DNA of 64,000 nucleotides, taken from DATEKX01 sp963726785. GTDB taxonomy: Bacteria; Acidobacteriota; Blastocatellia; UBA7656. How positions within the stretch are numbered: the first letter of the stretch is position 1; the number at the start of each line of letters is the position of its first letter. The position numbers and the translations under genes were made by a program. The stretch lies in assembly GCA_963726785.1 (NCBI GenBank), contig CAVSDJ010000008.1, positions 1,550,001 through 1,614,000 on the forward strand, given 5' to 3'. Under the pieces are notes generated by a model. The model made no database searches. It had not been told where the DNA came from and saw nothing but the letters and a program-made list of their open reading frames with translations. Of the stretch, positions 43,580 to 53,916 are shown one piece after another.

Positions 43580-45295
43580 ATGACAAAAAAACAATTTACG
43601 GTCGCAGATTATCTGTTAACCAGATTGAAACAACTCAATGTCACCGAAGTTTTTCAAATCCCTGGTGACTACGTCAAACACTTCACCCAGGCACTGGAAT
43701 ATTTTGATGGCGTGAATGCGATTGGGGCTGTTAATGAACTTGATGCAGCCTACGCAGCCGATGCCTATGGACGAACCAGAGGACTGGGAGCCGTATCGCT
43801 GCAATATGGCGTCAGTACCTTCAGTGCGCTCAATGCCATTGCCGGCGCTTATGTTGAACGCAGTCCCGTTGTTGTTATCAGCGCCGCACCGGGCTCGGAT
43901 GCCCGCCAAATTACCAAGATGTATAACGTCCTATACCACCACTCCACCGGCAACATGAAAGCCGATCAGGAAGTCTATGAACATGTCACCGTAGCTGCGG
44001 AAACGCTCAGTACATCAGTAGGTGCGCCCGAAAAAATCGACGATCTGCTTATTGCAGCCATCACGCACAAGAGGCCGGTTTACATTGCCTGTTACAAAGA
44101 AGTTTGGGGAGAACCTTGTCCGAAACCGTCCAATAAAGTCTTGCGCCCGTTATCAATAAAAAGCGAACCATTGGCTCTTGAAAACGCCGTCGAACAGGCG
44201 TGGACACAAATTACCGCAGCGAAAAACCCGATGATATTCGCAGGCATCGAAGTGCTTCGTCACGGACTATCAGGGTTGTTACAACAAATCATTGATGCGA
44301 GTGGATTCCTTTACACCACCACTACGCTTGGAAAAACGGTGTTGGATGAAAAAGGCGACAAGTTTATCGGAACCTATTCCGATGCTGCCTCTATCGCCAG
44401 TGTGCTTGAGCTTGTCCAGCAGGCCGATTGCTTCCTGACGCTCGGCACAATCATTACGGACGATTACCTGTGGTTTATCGAAAACAAGTATGCCGATATG
44501 GTGCTGGCTACCACGGAAGAGACGCGAGTGGGGTACTTTACTTATCAGGGCGTAACCATGAAAGATTTTATGGAAGCCTTGCTGGAGCGTTTCAAGAAGA
44601 CCAAAGGGTATCCGCTTTCGACCGTTGCGCCGCCCCAACCCACTTACCCGGAACCGTGGGCATCTAATTCAGACCCGCACTGGAACGACAAGCCTGAAGC
44701 CATCACATACAACCGCTTCTTTCAGCACTCGATGAAATTCCTGCAAGACAATCACATGCTCGATGAGATTGTTATGACCTTTGGCGTCAGCTCCTCGCTT
44801 TACGTGGCTACGAACGCCTACGGTCTGTCACAAAACAGCTTCCTTGGATCAGCCGCATGGCAATGCATCGGGTTCGAAACCGGGGCAGCTTCGGGCGCGC
44901 AGCTTGGAAGTGGAAAACGGGCCTGGACTATTGCCGGAGACGGCGGATTCATGATGGTTTGCCAGTCGCTCTCGACCCTCGCAAGAAACAACCTGAATGC
45001 GGTCATTTTTGTGATCAGCAACGGAGTATATGCCATTGAGCAGGTCTATGTTGACATTACGGCATTTGAACCCGGCCCCCAACACAAATTCGATTCTTTT
45101 GACATCCTGCCAAAATGGGATTATATGGCCCTGGCCCAGGCGTTCGGCGCGAAAGGCTACCGAGCGCAAACCATCAATGAATTGAAGTCGGTATTGAAAG
45201 AGCTTAAAAAGTCTACCAATAAACCTTCCTTGGTAGAAATTGTCATCCCTGAAAAAGACCTGCCCGGGCAAATGCTCCGGCTGGGAGAGGAATAA
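43580..45295 (+). CDS. ThDP-dependent 2-keto-acid decarboxylase (pyruvate/indolepyruvate type)
   Basis: A 571-aa thiamine-diphosphate enzyme. The catalytic Glu is in GAVNELDAAYAADAYGRTRG (about 40-59), the paired His of the pyruvate decarboxylase family in YNVLYHHSTGN (about 115), and the ThDP/Mg motif starts at GDGGFMMVCQSLSTLARNN (about 455). The paired His distinguishes keto-acid decarboxylases from acetolactate synthases. It would convert a 2-keto acid to an aldehyde; phenylpyruvate or indolepyruvate is suggested by the amine oxidase gene 6 bases downstream. The ATG at 43580 with GGAAGTGAA upstream is preferred; the frame stays open to 43550. Confidence 0.9.
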   Translation: MTKKQFTVADYLLTRLKQLNVTEVFQIPGDYVKHFTQALEYFDGVNAIGAVNELDAAYAADAYGRTRGLGAVSLQYGVSTFSALNAIAGAYVERSPVVVISAAPGSDARQITKMYNVLYHHSTGNMKADQEVYEHVTVAAETLSTSVGAPEKIDDLLIAAITHKRPVYIACYKEVWGEPCPKPSNKVLRPLSIKSEPLALENAVEQAWTQITAAKNPMIFAGIEVLRHGLSGLLQQIIDASGFLYTTTTLGKTVLDEKGDKFIGTYSDAASIASVLELVQQADCFLTLGTIITDDYLWFIENKYADMVLATTEETRVGYFTYQGVTMKDFMEALLERFKKTKGYPLSTVAPPQPTYPEPWASNSDPHWNDKPEAITYNRFFQHSMKFLQDNHMLDEIVMTFGVSSSLYVATNAYGLSQNSFLGSAAWQCIGFETGAASGAQLGSGKRAWTIAGDGGFMMVCQSLSTLARNNLNAVIFVISNGVYAIEQVYVDITAFEPGPQHKFDSFDILPKWDYMALAQAFGAKGYRAQTINELKSVLKELKKSTNKPSLVEIVIPEKDLPGQMLRLGEE

Positions 45296-45301
45296 AACGT
45301 C

Positions 45302-47310
45302 ATGAAAAATAAAACCTATTCCATATTCGGAGCCGGAGCGTCGGGGCTTTATACTGCATGGCGATTGCTGGATGGTAAAACAAGCGGCGAGAAGGATAAA
45401 TCGAAACAACTGGCGAAAGGCGACACGCTTGAATTGTACGATTGGGGAAAGTACGACTTTTCCAAGGCCGAGCCCGGAACGAGGTCTCCCGGTGCCCGTG
45501 TGTGTAGCTGGTATTACAAGGACGACAAGGATAACTCCTATCTGGAATTGGGTGGCATGCGCTACTCGGATTGGGACGGCAATAATGACGCTGCCAGCCA
45601 GGGACACCGGCTGGTTACCACTGTAATCGAACAGCTCGATCTCAAAAAATATTCAGTGCCGTTCAACGAGTCCACCAATCCCTTGTTTTACCTGCGCACG
45701 AAGAACATGTATCTGAATGACATCACCTCCAGCAATCCCGCGCCTTACAACGTGGACCACTTCGGCGCGGCCACCTCGCCGGACAACGGGTTTTCAGTTA
45801 TTCAGGATTTGGCAATGACGCCAGCGAAAGCAAAGAAGATAACCCGTGCCGAGTGGTGTGAGTTTTATAGGACGGGGACGATCAACGTTGAATTGCAGGA
45901 CTCTTCCGTCTTCCAAAAAGGCGACCGAATGACGGACATAGCCTATTGGGATCTGATGTTCGATCAACTGGGACCGGAAGGCTTCGCTTATACAGCGGAT
46001 GGAAACGGCTATACGTCGAACGTTATTAACTGGAACTCGGCAGTCGCTATTCAGGCCAATAATGAATTTGTACCCGGTAATGAATACAAGACTTTGACAA
46101 CGGGTTATTCCAGCATATTCACCGCCTTGTTTGCTGCCATTGTGCAACTGGCAAAAAAGAAAGGCGTGAATTTCAAGTATTATCCGAACACTCGCCTCCA
46201 CTCTATTTTGCAGATCGATAAAGTTATTCATTACTCGATAGCGACTCGCGAGAACCCCAACAAAAAATCGGGCTCAAGCACCACCGATGCAGCCTGGCTG
46301 GCCATGCCGCGCTATGCGATTGACCTGGTGGCGCAGGCTACTCGTTATGAAGATCACAAAGGCCTCGATGTGCTCAACCACCGGAAGGTGCAGTTATACC
46401 TCGAATCCGCAATCATGCAGCCTTCTTACAAGGTAGGCATGTTCTTCAGCGCCCATGGTGGGCAGATTCGGCTAGTACTCCTCCTCCGTATCCGGCTCAA
46501 ATTACTGCCTACGAAGTGACGGATGATGTGCTCAAAGAATTGGCAGCCAAGGGATTTCCTAAGAAGTATATCGAGGCAATCCGTAAGGCCAGTAATCCCA
46601 CAATCGTCGAGTCTCCGTTTACGCCCGCAGCAGTTTTTATAAGCACAGTTGAAGAGTGCATACAGGAACGGTTAACTGTGAAACAGGCAGACCTGTTGCT
46701 GCAGCTTTCCGTCCGCAACACCATTGGGCCGAGCGTAACCGACACGCCGATCCGCCAGGTTGTCTATTTTGGGAATAACGCGATTGTCCAGAAAGGAGAC
46801 CCGGTTTACGGGATTCTCGCCAGTTACGATGACGAGCAATTCACAAGTTTCTGGCAAGAACTGGAGTTAGAGCCGAATACAGAGCGAAGAGTGCCGATCT
46901 CGGAGGATTACCAGCCGCTTGAAGGCCCGCGCAAAGTGCCTGATCGGATGGTGAAGATGCTGCGCAAGCAACTGGCGGCGGTGCATTTCGGACCGCAATC
47001 AGACTATAGCGATGTGCCCGAACCGCTGGAAGCAAGGTATATGGACTGGTCGTTGCCGCCTTTCAACGCGGGATACCACGCCTATGCCGCACACTACAAT
47101 ATTTGCGATGTGCAGCAGAACATTCGCAAGCCATCCCAATTAATCGAAGGAGAAGATGCCGACATTTTCATCGTTGGTGAAACCTATTCCAACGATCAAG
47201 CCTGGGTGGAAGGTGCTTTCTGCACTGCTGAATCAGTGTTGAATGATTTTTTCGGAATCAAACCCATCATTGACAATAAGCATTATCCGTTCATCTGCGC
47301 GGCTTGTTAA
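45302..47310 (+). pseudogene. Flavin amine oxidase / L-amino-acid oxidase, one frameshift
   Basis: Read across one frameshift this is a protein of about 670 aa. It has an N-terminal FAD-binding GAGASG motif, the amine-oxidase GG-R motif in YLELGGMRYSDWD and a C-terminal flavin motif in GETYSNDQAWVEGAF. The frame breaks between 46446 and 46452; restoring one A gives KVGMFF-KRPWWADS and a smooth join. The size and motifs fit L-amino-acid oxidase or tryptophan 2-monooxygenase-like enzymes. An oxidase producing a 2-keto acid next to a 2-keto-acid decarboxylase makes an amino acid to aldehyde route. No signal peptide is seen. If the frameshift is real the FAD domain is split. Confidence 0.8.
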
Positions 47311-47453
47311 GTTTAGGCGTTGGCATTCACGACTTCGGCCAATTCCCTTTCCAGGCTGCATTGAATAGGCCGTGTTCTTACGGTCAAGCTGCCGTTGCAC
47401 GATGGTAATGTTAGCGTAATTTTTATCACGAAGAAGTATAGATAAGTCATTAT

Positions 47454-48755
47454 TTATTCCACGCCAGGTGTTTTCGCGCGGACGTAACCCATCCAGGCGC
47501 GATAGAGGATAAATCCGAAAGCCGCCGCTATCGCCACATCACGCGCTGCCTGCCAGCCGCTACTAAACAGCAACCATACACATAGAGCTATACAAACGAC
47601 AGAGATTGCGGGACCGGCAGGCGCTTGGAAAGATGCCGACAAGCGACTCTGGCGGCGCAACACAGGCAGAGCGGCACAGGTGCCTGCGTAAACAATCACT
47701 CTGGTTATGGTGCTCAATGTCAGCGCGTATATAAAAGTGCGCGAAAGTGTCATCAGCAGCACCGCCGCAGCCGTTACTGCTATGGCAACATAAGGAGTAC
47801 GAAAACGTCTGTGAGTGCGAAGCAGCAAACCCGGCAATTGTCCTTGCTCTGCCATTGCAAATGGAAGTCGCGAACAAGCCAGAAACACGACGTTCAGCGT
47901 TCCTACGACTGAAATCAGCGCGCCAGCCGTGATGATCGAGGCCCCCCCGGAGCCGAGGAAACGGCTGCCCGCGTCGGCAAGCGGTCTTTCCGAGCTTGCC
48001 AATTCTGGCAGGGTGCCAACACAGACAAATTGAATCAATATAAAGAGCAGCGCCACTGCGGCCAGCGATGTAACCAGCGCAAACGGTATGTTGCGCCTCG
48101 GCTCGCGAATTTCCCCTGAGTTGATTAAAACAGCCTCGAATCCGGAGAACATGAAAATCAGGACGAATACGGCGTTGGAAAATGCCGCGACGTTTGGTCT
48201 GGTTTGAAACTGGAAGTTTCCGCGATTGATAAAGAACAATCCCACTCCGATAAAGAGCAGTAAAGGTATCAGTTTACTGATAGTGAAAATGTTGCCTACA
48301 ATGGCCGATTCACGGACTCCGATAATGTTGACGAGGGTCAGCAAGATGACCATGCCCGTAATGATAGCCGCGCGTGGCAACGCAATCGTCGCCGGCGGCC
48401 AAAAGTAGCCGAGATTTACCACCAGCACATCGGACAACGCTGCGAATCCGGCTAGCCGCGTGATCCACATCAACCAGCCGATCATAAAGCCGAACGCGGG
48501 GCCGAATGCTTCGCGCCCATAGAGATATGGCCCGCCGGTCTCAGTAAAACGGCTGGCGACTTCGGCAAAGCACAGAATGATTAATCCTATAAAGACCGCG
48601 CAGATCAGGTAGGCGAACAGGCTGTACGCTCCGGCGTCTCTGAAGACTTCTGACTGAAGTCTGAAGACTCCCGCCCCAACAGTGACGTTTATAAAAAGCG
48701 CAACCAGGTCCCAACGTCGGATGTCTCTTTTTAGACCTTCTGCAGTCTGGCTCAT
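47454..48755 (-). CDS. APC-family amino-acid permease
   Basis: A 433-aa protein with about 12 membrane helices. The start GLKRDIRRWDLVALFINVTV followed by GAGVF is the first-helix pattern of the amino acid-polyamine-organocation superfamily. Later tracts include FAEVASRFTETGGPYLYGRE and FSGFEAVLINSGEIREPRRN, both typical of amino-acid antiporters and permeases. The substrate cannot be set. It lies 78 bases after the TauD-like gene on the same strand, so the two may be cotranscribed, and it converges on the amine oxidase gene. Confidence 0.9.
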   Translation of the reverse strand: MSQTAEGLKRDIRRWDLVALFINVTVGAGVFRLQSEVFRDAGAYSLFAYLICAVFIGLIILCFAEVASRFTETGGPYLYGREAFGPAFGFMIGWLMWITRLAGFAALSDVLVVNLGYFWPPATIALPRAAIITGMVILLTLVNIIGVRESAIVGNIFTISKLIPLLLFIGVGLFFINRGNFQFQTRPNVAAFSNAVFVLIFMFSGFEAVLINSGEIREPRRNIPFALVTSLAAVALLFILIQFVCVGTLPELASSERPLADAGSRFLGSGGASIITAGALISVVGTLNVVFLACSRLPFAMAEQGQLPGLLLRTHRRFRTPYVAIAVTAAAVLLMTLSRTFIYALTLSTITRVIVYAGTCAALPVLRRQSRLSASFQAPAGPAISVVCIALCVWLLFSSGWQAARDVAIAAAFGFILYRAWMGYVRAKTPGVE

Positions 48756-48833
48756 TTAGCTCCAGTATTACTCCTGGGGGCACAGGTCAGGGCGCGTAGC
48801 GCGCTCCAACGTTGTGAGCATTTTTATAAATGG

Positions 48834-49904
48834 TCAGCCCGGATCGTCTGCTCCAAGCACGACGGACGGTTTGATACTTAGGGCGATGACTCCTCCTCGA
48901 TCACCGGGCACTACGGAACCAAATCGCTCCGCAAAGACCTCAGGCAAAGGCCGCGCACTCGGCGGAGCCAGCCATAGCCGCAGCAAGTGGCGTTTGCGGT
49001 CAGGCTCCGGCCAGTCCTCATACGCAGTTCGGTCATGCAGGACGGTATGATTGTGCACAAACTGCATGTCACCGCGCTGTAGCTCCATCATCAGATTAAG
49101 CTCAGGATCATTAGCCAATTCGTCCAGCAGATCGAGCGCCTCGATCTGCGCCGGTGTAAAGGGCGGAACATTCGGGAACCGGCGAGCAGACTCAATGTAT
49201 TGCCGCTGATAGATTGCAGAAAGCAACTCCGCATGCCAGTTGAAAACAGGAATACTGAAGTAAGGCTTTTCACCTTCTGCCACTTCGCCGCGACGATCTG
49301 TTTCAATAGGCTCAAACAATACTTGAGCAAGGTCAGGGCGGCGGCGGCGCATCTCGTTAAAGATCGTGGTTGAACTAACCAGACTGGAGAGACCGCCTGA
49401 CTTCGCCGTCGATAAACACAACAGACCGACAACATCGCATGAATCCGTGTGAAAGCTCTGGCGCTCGCGAGTCTGGTAAATCCGCACGTTAGGGTCACTG
49501 CTTGAGCGGCCCAGGTCTTTGACGTGGCCGAGCAGATGTCCGTCGGCATTCTGTGATCGCAGGCTGCCCAGATGACTACCGATTCCCAGAAATGCTATTG
49601 CGGTTTGGAGATTGCTCCATCGCTCGACAGGAAGACGTCTGAGAAGCACGAAACCGCGTCCATCAAGCACCTCGCCAAGCAAACTATGAAGGCGCGGGCC
49701 GAATGTCGGCAGTGGAAAATCGTCCCGGGAAATATCGCCGAGATTTTTCGACGCGCTTGTCAAACCGTTTACAGCAGCTTCGATTTCTATTATCTCTGTT
49801 TCGGACAGATGATATATCCAATCGGCTTGCCCTAACAATCCGGGGCCGTACCATGCAGAGGGTCCTTGAATCTCAGGCGGCAGGAATTGAATGTCGTTCG
49901 TCAT
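48834..49904 (-). CDS. TauD/TfdA-like Fe(II)/2-oxoglutarate dioxygenase
   Basis: A 356-aa protein of the TauD/TfdA-type superfamily. The iron HxD motif is in FHTDSCDVVGLLCLSTAKSG (about 150-170), and the distal His with the 2-oxoglutarate Arg lies in RKRHLLRLWLAP near residue 320; VHNHTVLHDRTAYEDW precedes it. These enzymes hydroxylate small substrates with oxygen and 2-oxoglutarate; some act on amino acids, which fits the permease behind it. There is no signal peptide. A functional link to the permease is an inference from spacing. Confidence 0.85.
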   Translation of the reverse strand: MTNDIQFLPPEIQGPSAWYGPGLLGQADWIYHLSETEIIEIEAAVNGLTSASKNLGDISRDDFPLPTFGPRLHSLLGEVLDGRGFVLLRRLPVERWSNLQTAIAFLGIGSHLGSLRSQNADGHLLGHVKDLGRSSSDPNVRIYQTRERQSFHTDSCDVVGLLCLSTAKSGGLSSLVSSTTIFNEMRRRRPDLAQVLFEPIETDRRGEVAEGEKPYFSIPVFNWHAELLSAIYQRQYIESARRFPNVPPFTPAQIEALDLLDELANDPELNLMMELQRGDMQFVHNHTVLHDRTAYEDWPEPDRKRHLLRLWLAPPSARPLPEVFAERFGSVVPGDRGGVIALSIKPSVVLGADDPG

Positions 49905-49995
49905 GGCTACGCGAAATCATTACCCCGTTCTGTCAGATGTCCAAAGTCAGAGTGCTACCGACTTTGTTCTCGTTGTCATGTTATCCCAATCGGCT

Positions 49996-50189
49996 CTAGA
50001 GCGGTTTGCAAATGGATGTACGGTTCACCGCAGAGACGCGGAAGAGAATGATGAAGTATGAACGATGAACGATGAATTAAAGAATTTCTCTTCCGTTCAT
50101 CATTCATCATTCCGCATTCATCGTTTTCTTCTGCGTCTCTGCGGTGAACCCTCTTGCATTACCTTACATTCAATAGAAATCCGCTCTAG
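49996..50189. mobile_element. MITE-like palindromic element, second copy type
   Basis: Terminal CTAGAGCGG (49996-50004) and CCGCTCTAG (50181-50189) are reverse complements; inside, GGTTCACCGCAGAGACGC (50022-50039) and GCGTCTCTGCGGTGAACC (50133-50150) pair perfectly over 18 bases. The middle carries runs of GATGAA-type repeats in both orientations. It shares the TCACCGCAGAG core with the element at 43145. It fills most of the 340 bases between the dioxygenase gene and the response regulator; no gene is seen there. Confidence 0.6.
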
Positions 50190-50244
50190 TGGATAAAGCA
50201 ACGAGAGTAGCTCTGTCCTCAAGGGTTATGATCGACTGTGCAGG

Positions 50245-50874
50245 TCACAACTGGATGATGCCGCGGCGAACGGCAATGGCCACCGCCTGTGTACGATCAC
50301 TGGCGTCCAACTTCTCCATGATGTGTTTGACATGAACCTTGACGGTCTCCTCCGAGATGAAGAGTTGCTCGGCGATGTCCCGATTTCGATTCCCCCCGGC
50401 GATGTGCTGGAGGACGTCTATCTCACGCTCGGTCAGGTTGTCGTCGCCGAAATAGTCAGCCAGGTGGGCTGCCACCTCCGCAGGGATGCGCTTCTTCCCT
50501 GCATGGACTTGGCGGATCGCCTCGACCAGATCTTTCGGCGGCATGTTTTTGAGCATATAGCCTCGCGCTCCTGCTTCAAGCGCTCGTCGAATATCCACGT
50601 CGCCTTCGAACGTTGTAAGCATAACAACGCGGGCTTCAGGGAATTCCGACCGGATGGCAATCAACACATCGATGCCGCTCATATCGGGGAGCCTGAGATC
50701 GAGGAGGGTCACATCCGGCTGGTGTTGCTGATACTTTTGAATGGCCTCGCTGCCGCTGGCTGCCTGAGCCACCAGTTGCATATCTGGTTGATTGTTGATG
50801 ATGGTTGCAAGCCCCTCGCGGAGCAATGGATGGTCATCAACGCTGAAGACTCGGATGCGTGCTTGATCGCTCAT
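50245..50874 (-). CDS. NarL/FixJ-family response regulator
   Basis: A 209-aa regulator. The receiver domain has the acidic pair in FSVDDHPLLREGL and the phospho-Asp in DVTLLDLRLPDMSGIDV; the output domain is a LuxR-type helix-turn-helix with LTEREIDVLQHIAGGNRNRD and EETVKVHVKHIMEKL. It binds DNA when phosphorylated by a cognate kinase. The upstream kinase gene ends 30 bases before it once its frame is repaired, so the pair forms an operon. Confidence 0.93.
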   Translation of the reverse strand: MSDQARIRVFSVDDHPLLREGLATIINNQPDMQLVAQAASGSEAIQKYQQHQPDVTLLDLRLPDMSGIDVLIAIRSEFPEARVVMLTTFEGDVDIRRALEAGARGYMLKNMPPKDLVEAIRQVHAGKKRIPAEVAAHLADYFGDDNLTEREIDVLQHIAGGNRNRDIAEQLFISEETVKVHVKHIMEKLDASDRTQAVAIAVRRGIIQL

Positions 50875-50904
50875 ATATTTTCCTCGATTCCTGATTTCTG
50901 TACG

Positions 50905-52146
50905 TCATGGTCTGGCGTTCCGTGTATACAATCTAGCGAACCAACTCAAGAGGCTTCTCGAAGGCTGGCCCTGGAAGGCAATTTGACCCGGGACTGACAA
51001 TTCAATCTCAGTTCCGGTTGCGCTATGGCTCCGCACTTTGAGACGTGCGCCGATTTTCTCTGCCCGCTCTCGCATGCCTGAAACTCCCCAAGGTCCTCGC
51101 GTCCCGAGCGTAGCATCTCAGGAGAGATTCCGCCACCGTCGCCGCGCAGGACAACGCGCAAATGGCTGGCCTTGTATTTTACCTAAGACTTCGATGTTTT
51201 TGGCTTGGGAGTGGCGGAAGGCATTCACCAACGCTTCACGACCGATGCGATATACTTCATCACGGATAATCGGGTGTACAGGACGGGGGCGGCCTTCGAC
51301 AGTGACGCGAAAATCAATCTGCTCCTGAATGGCAAGTTCCTGCTGAATGCGGGAAAATGCCTGCTCGACATCCAGAGAGCCACTGCCCGCTGACGAGCGG
51401 AGACGTTGAAGCGCGGTACGGCCTTCTTCAAGAACCTGCCCCATTACCTGCAGAACACGGGTCAGAGACGGCTTCGCCGGCAAATCCTCAGGCAGGCGAT
51501 CAACCGCGATGTGAAGTTGCATGGAGGCACTGATAACACCCTGCAACAGCGTGTCATGCAGATCCTGCGCGATGCGCGCACGCTCTTCGAGTCGCTCTTC
51601 AAAGCGGAGATGCAGTTGTCTCGTTCCCTGATGTAGCCGATAGCTATAGAATGCCAATAGCACAGACATACAGGCCAGTGCGCATAAGAGTAGAAACCAC
51701 CATCTCTGCCAAAATACCGGCTCGCCTTTCCGAATGGCTACGGCGATCACCCCGCCGCCTTCGGTCGGGAGTACATCGGTTGAGGATGGAGGGGCATACC
51801 CCGGCTCAACGAGCAGAGCGGCATACTCTGTTCCGAGGTGTGTAGAGCTTCTCCATTTTGAATCGGATTGAATTTGCGTGAAAGGTTCGTTAGCGAGCGG
51901 CTGTACGTACCATGTTCCGCTTCGTGCAAACAAGACGATCTGGTGCTCGGGGCCAGCACCATCTACGCGTCCTTCGATAACATCAAGTTTATCCGGGCCA
52001 CCCTCATCTGCTAGAGGGACTCTGGTGAATTCGATATAGGGTCCGGCGTTGACTTGCCGTGCGCGACAACCGCCAAGCAGCAGACAAAAGATAGCGAGCA
52101 GTAGTGCCAGGCGGCTTGCGGTTAATTTGTAATGTCCTGAATTCAA
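50905..52146 (-). pseudogene. NarX-type (HisKA_3) sensor kinase with two frameshifts
   Basis: The N-terminus has a lipoprotein-like signal (LAIFCLLLGGC), then a periplasmic part, a membrane helix near residues 148-168 (FLLLCALACMSVLLAF) and a HisKA_3 domain with the phospho-His in ARIAQDLHDTLLQG. The frame breaks near 51178 after NAFRHSQAKNIEV (the next frame gives YKASHLRVVLRGDGGG) and again near 51086 (restoring GVSGMRERAEKIGARLKV), to end at TGA 50905. So the ATP-binding domain lies across three frames. It is closely similar to the next kinase and looks like a duplicate. Confidence 0.8.
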
Positions 52147-52391
52147 TCTTAGTCTTCCGGAAGAGCGCCGATGTCGTCAGGCTCTTCGATTTTGATTCCG
52201 GCAGGCCACTATAGCCAGGCGTTTCTGGTCACGAAGAGATACAGTTATCATCATGTATCTCTCCAGACAGTCCTGCCGCTTTACCACCTATACAGAATAA
52301 TTGCCGCAACGGAAAAATGAATCCCCATAGGTAGGAATCTTCTTGTACCACAAAAGGGTTATTGCCTAGGGCCAAGCGGACTGCGCAGCGG

Positions 52392-53843
52392 TTATCCTCC
52401 CCGCTTCCTGGCTTTTATTATTTCTGCCCGTACTTTTCGCGGATACAATTTGGCGAACCATCTCCGCCGATGCTCCGATGAGAGAGATTCGAAGGCTATA
52501 TCGCTGGGGACAGACAGTTCAACTTCTGTGCCGACGTCAGCACCGCTCCAGACCTTAAGTCTCGCACCGATCTCTTCGGCCCGCCCGCGCATGCCCGGAA
52601 GTCCCCAGTGCCCTTCACGTCCTGAACGCAGCACTTGAGGGTCAATCCCGCAACCGTTGTCGCGGACTAGAATGCGCAATTGTTTTGACCCATACTCAAG
52701 TACTATTTCGATCTTGTTCGCTCGGGAGTGGCGGAATGCATTTATCAAGGCTTCCCGTCCGATACGGTAAACTTCGTCCCGGATGATCGGGCGCAAGGGC
52801 CGGGAAGTCCCTTCGACTATGACCTGATAATCAATTCGCTCTTGAAGGGCGAGTTCCTGCTGAATCCCGGAAAATGACTCTGCGAGATTATGAGAACCAC
52901 TATCAGGCGAACGGAGACCTGTAAGTGCGGTTCGGCCCTCATCAATAACCTGTCTCATCAGTTCGAGAACTCGGCTTACTAAAGGTTTCGCCGGAGAATC
53001 TGCAGATAACTGATCCGCGGCGACATGAAGTTGCATCGAAGCGCTGAGAAAGCCTTGCAACAACGTGTCGTGCAAGTCTTGAGCGATGCGTGTCCGCTCG
53101 GCAAGTCGTTCTTCAAAGCGCATATTCAATTGCCCGGTCAACCGGTGCAGCCGCAAGCGATAAAAGGACAGTACGGCGAGCCCAATGATCATCACGCAGG
53201 AGAGGCGAAACCACCATGTCTGCCAGAATACCGGCTCGACCTCGAACTGAATTGTAGACTCCAAACCGTTCCAGAGTCCCTCGCTGTTGCTTGCCATTAC
53301 TCGGAAGCGGTATGGGCCTGGGCTGAGGTTCGTGTAGACGGCTTCGCGGGTAGCGACTGGTTCGACCCAATCTTGATCGAAGCCATCCAATTTGTATCTG
53401 AACCTGACACGCTCGGGGACCGAAAGACTCAGACCCGCAAAGCTGAACGCGATCCTTTGACGAGCGCCCGGAATATGAATTGCCCGCTGCAGATCAACGA
53501 CGCTACCATCTGCTGTAACGCTTTCAATGTGAACGAGCGAGGGAACCGAATTGCCTGCCACCTGTCTTGGATCAACAACCGAAAGCCCGCGATTCGTGGA
53601 AAACCAAATCCGCCCGTGCGGGTCCATAACGACAGATCTGTGCCGCTTTACGCCTTCGACGCTGCGGAGGCCGTCAGTGAGTCCGAACTCACGCACATCG
53701 GCCTCGCCTGTTACGCCGCCCAACAATTTGTCGCGGTCGGCCCGCAGGACATGATTCGAAGTTGAAATCCAGAGACAACCCTGCCTGTCTTCTGCAACAC
53801 CGAGTATCGGTTCATGTAATGTCATCGAGTTCACGACCGGCAT
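52392..53843 (-). pseudogene. Two-component sensor kinase with Y_Y_Y domain, N-terminally truncated
   Basis: The best in-frame ATG is at 53843; the frame stays open to 53984, but beyond about 53855 the kinase similarity stops. What remains is the last propeller blades (EDRQGCLWISTSNHVLRADR, DPHGRIWFSTNRGLSVVDP), a Y_Y_Y immunoglobulin-like domain (FRYKLDGFDQDWVEPVATRE), a membrane helix, HisKA_3 with AQDLHDTLLQG and an intact HATPase with RDNGCGID and a GLPGM tract. Full-length relatives carry a complete periplasmic propeller of several hundred more residues, so the sensor is lost. The missing part has been replaced by the start of the giant gene that diverges at 53917. Confidence 0.75.
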
Positions 53844-53916
53844 AATCAAGAGCCTGGGGTTCCTGTCCGTCGTTTTCGCGCCGCATGAGCCGTCATCGAT
53901 AGTTACCGCCCTGGAG

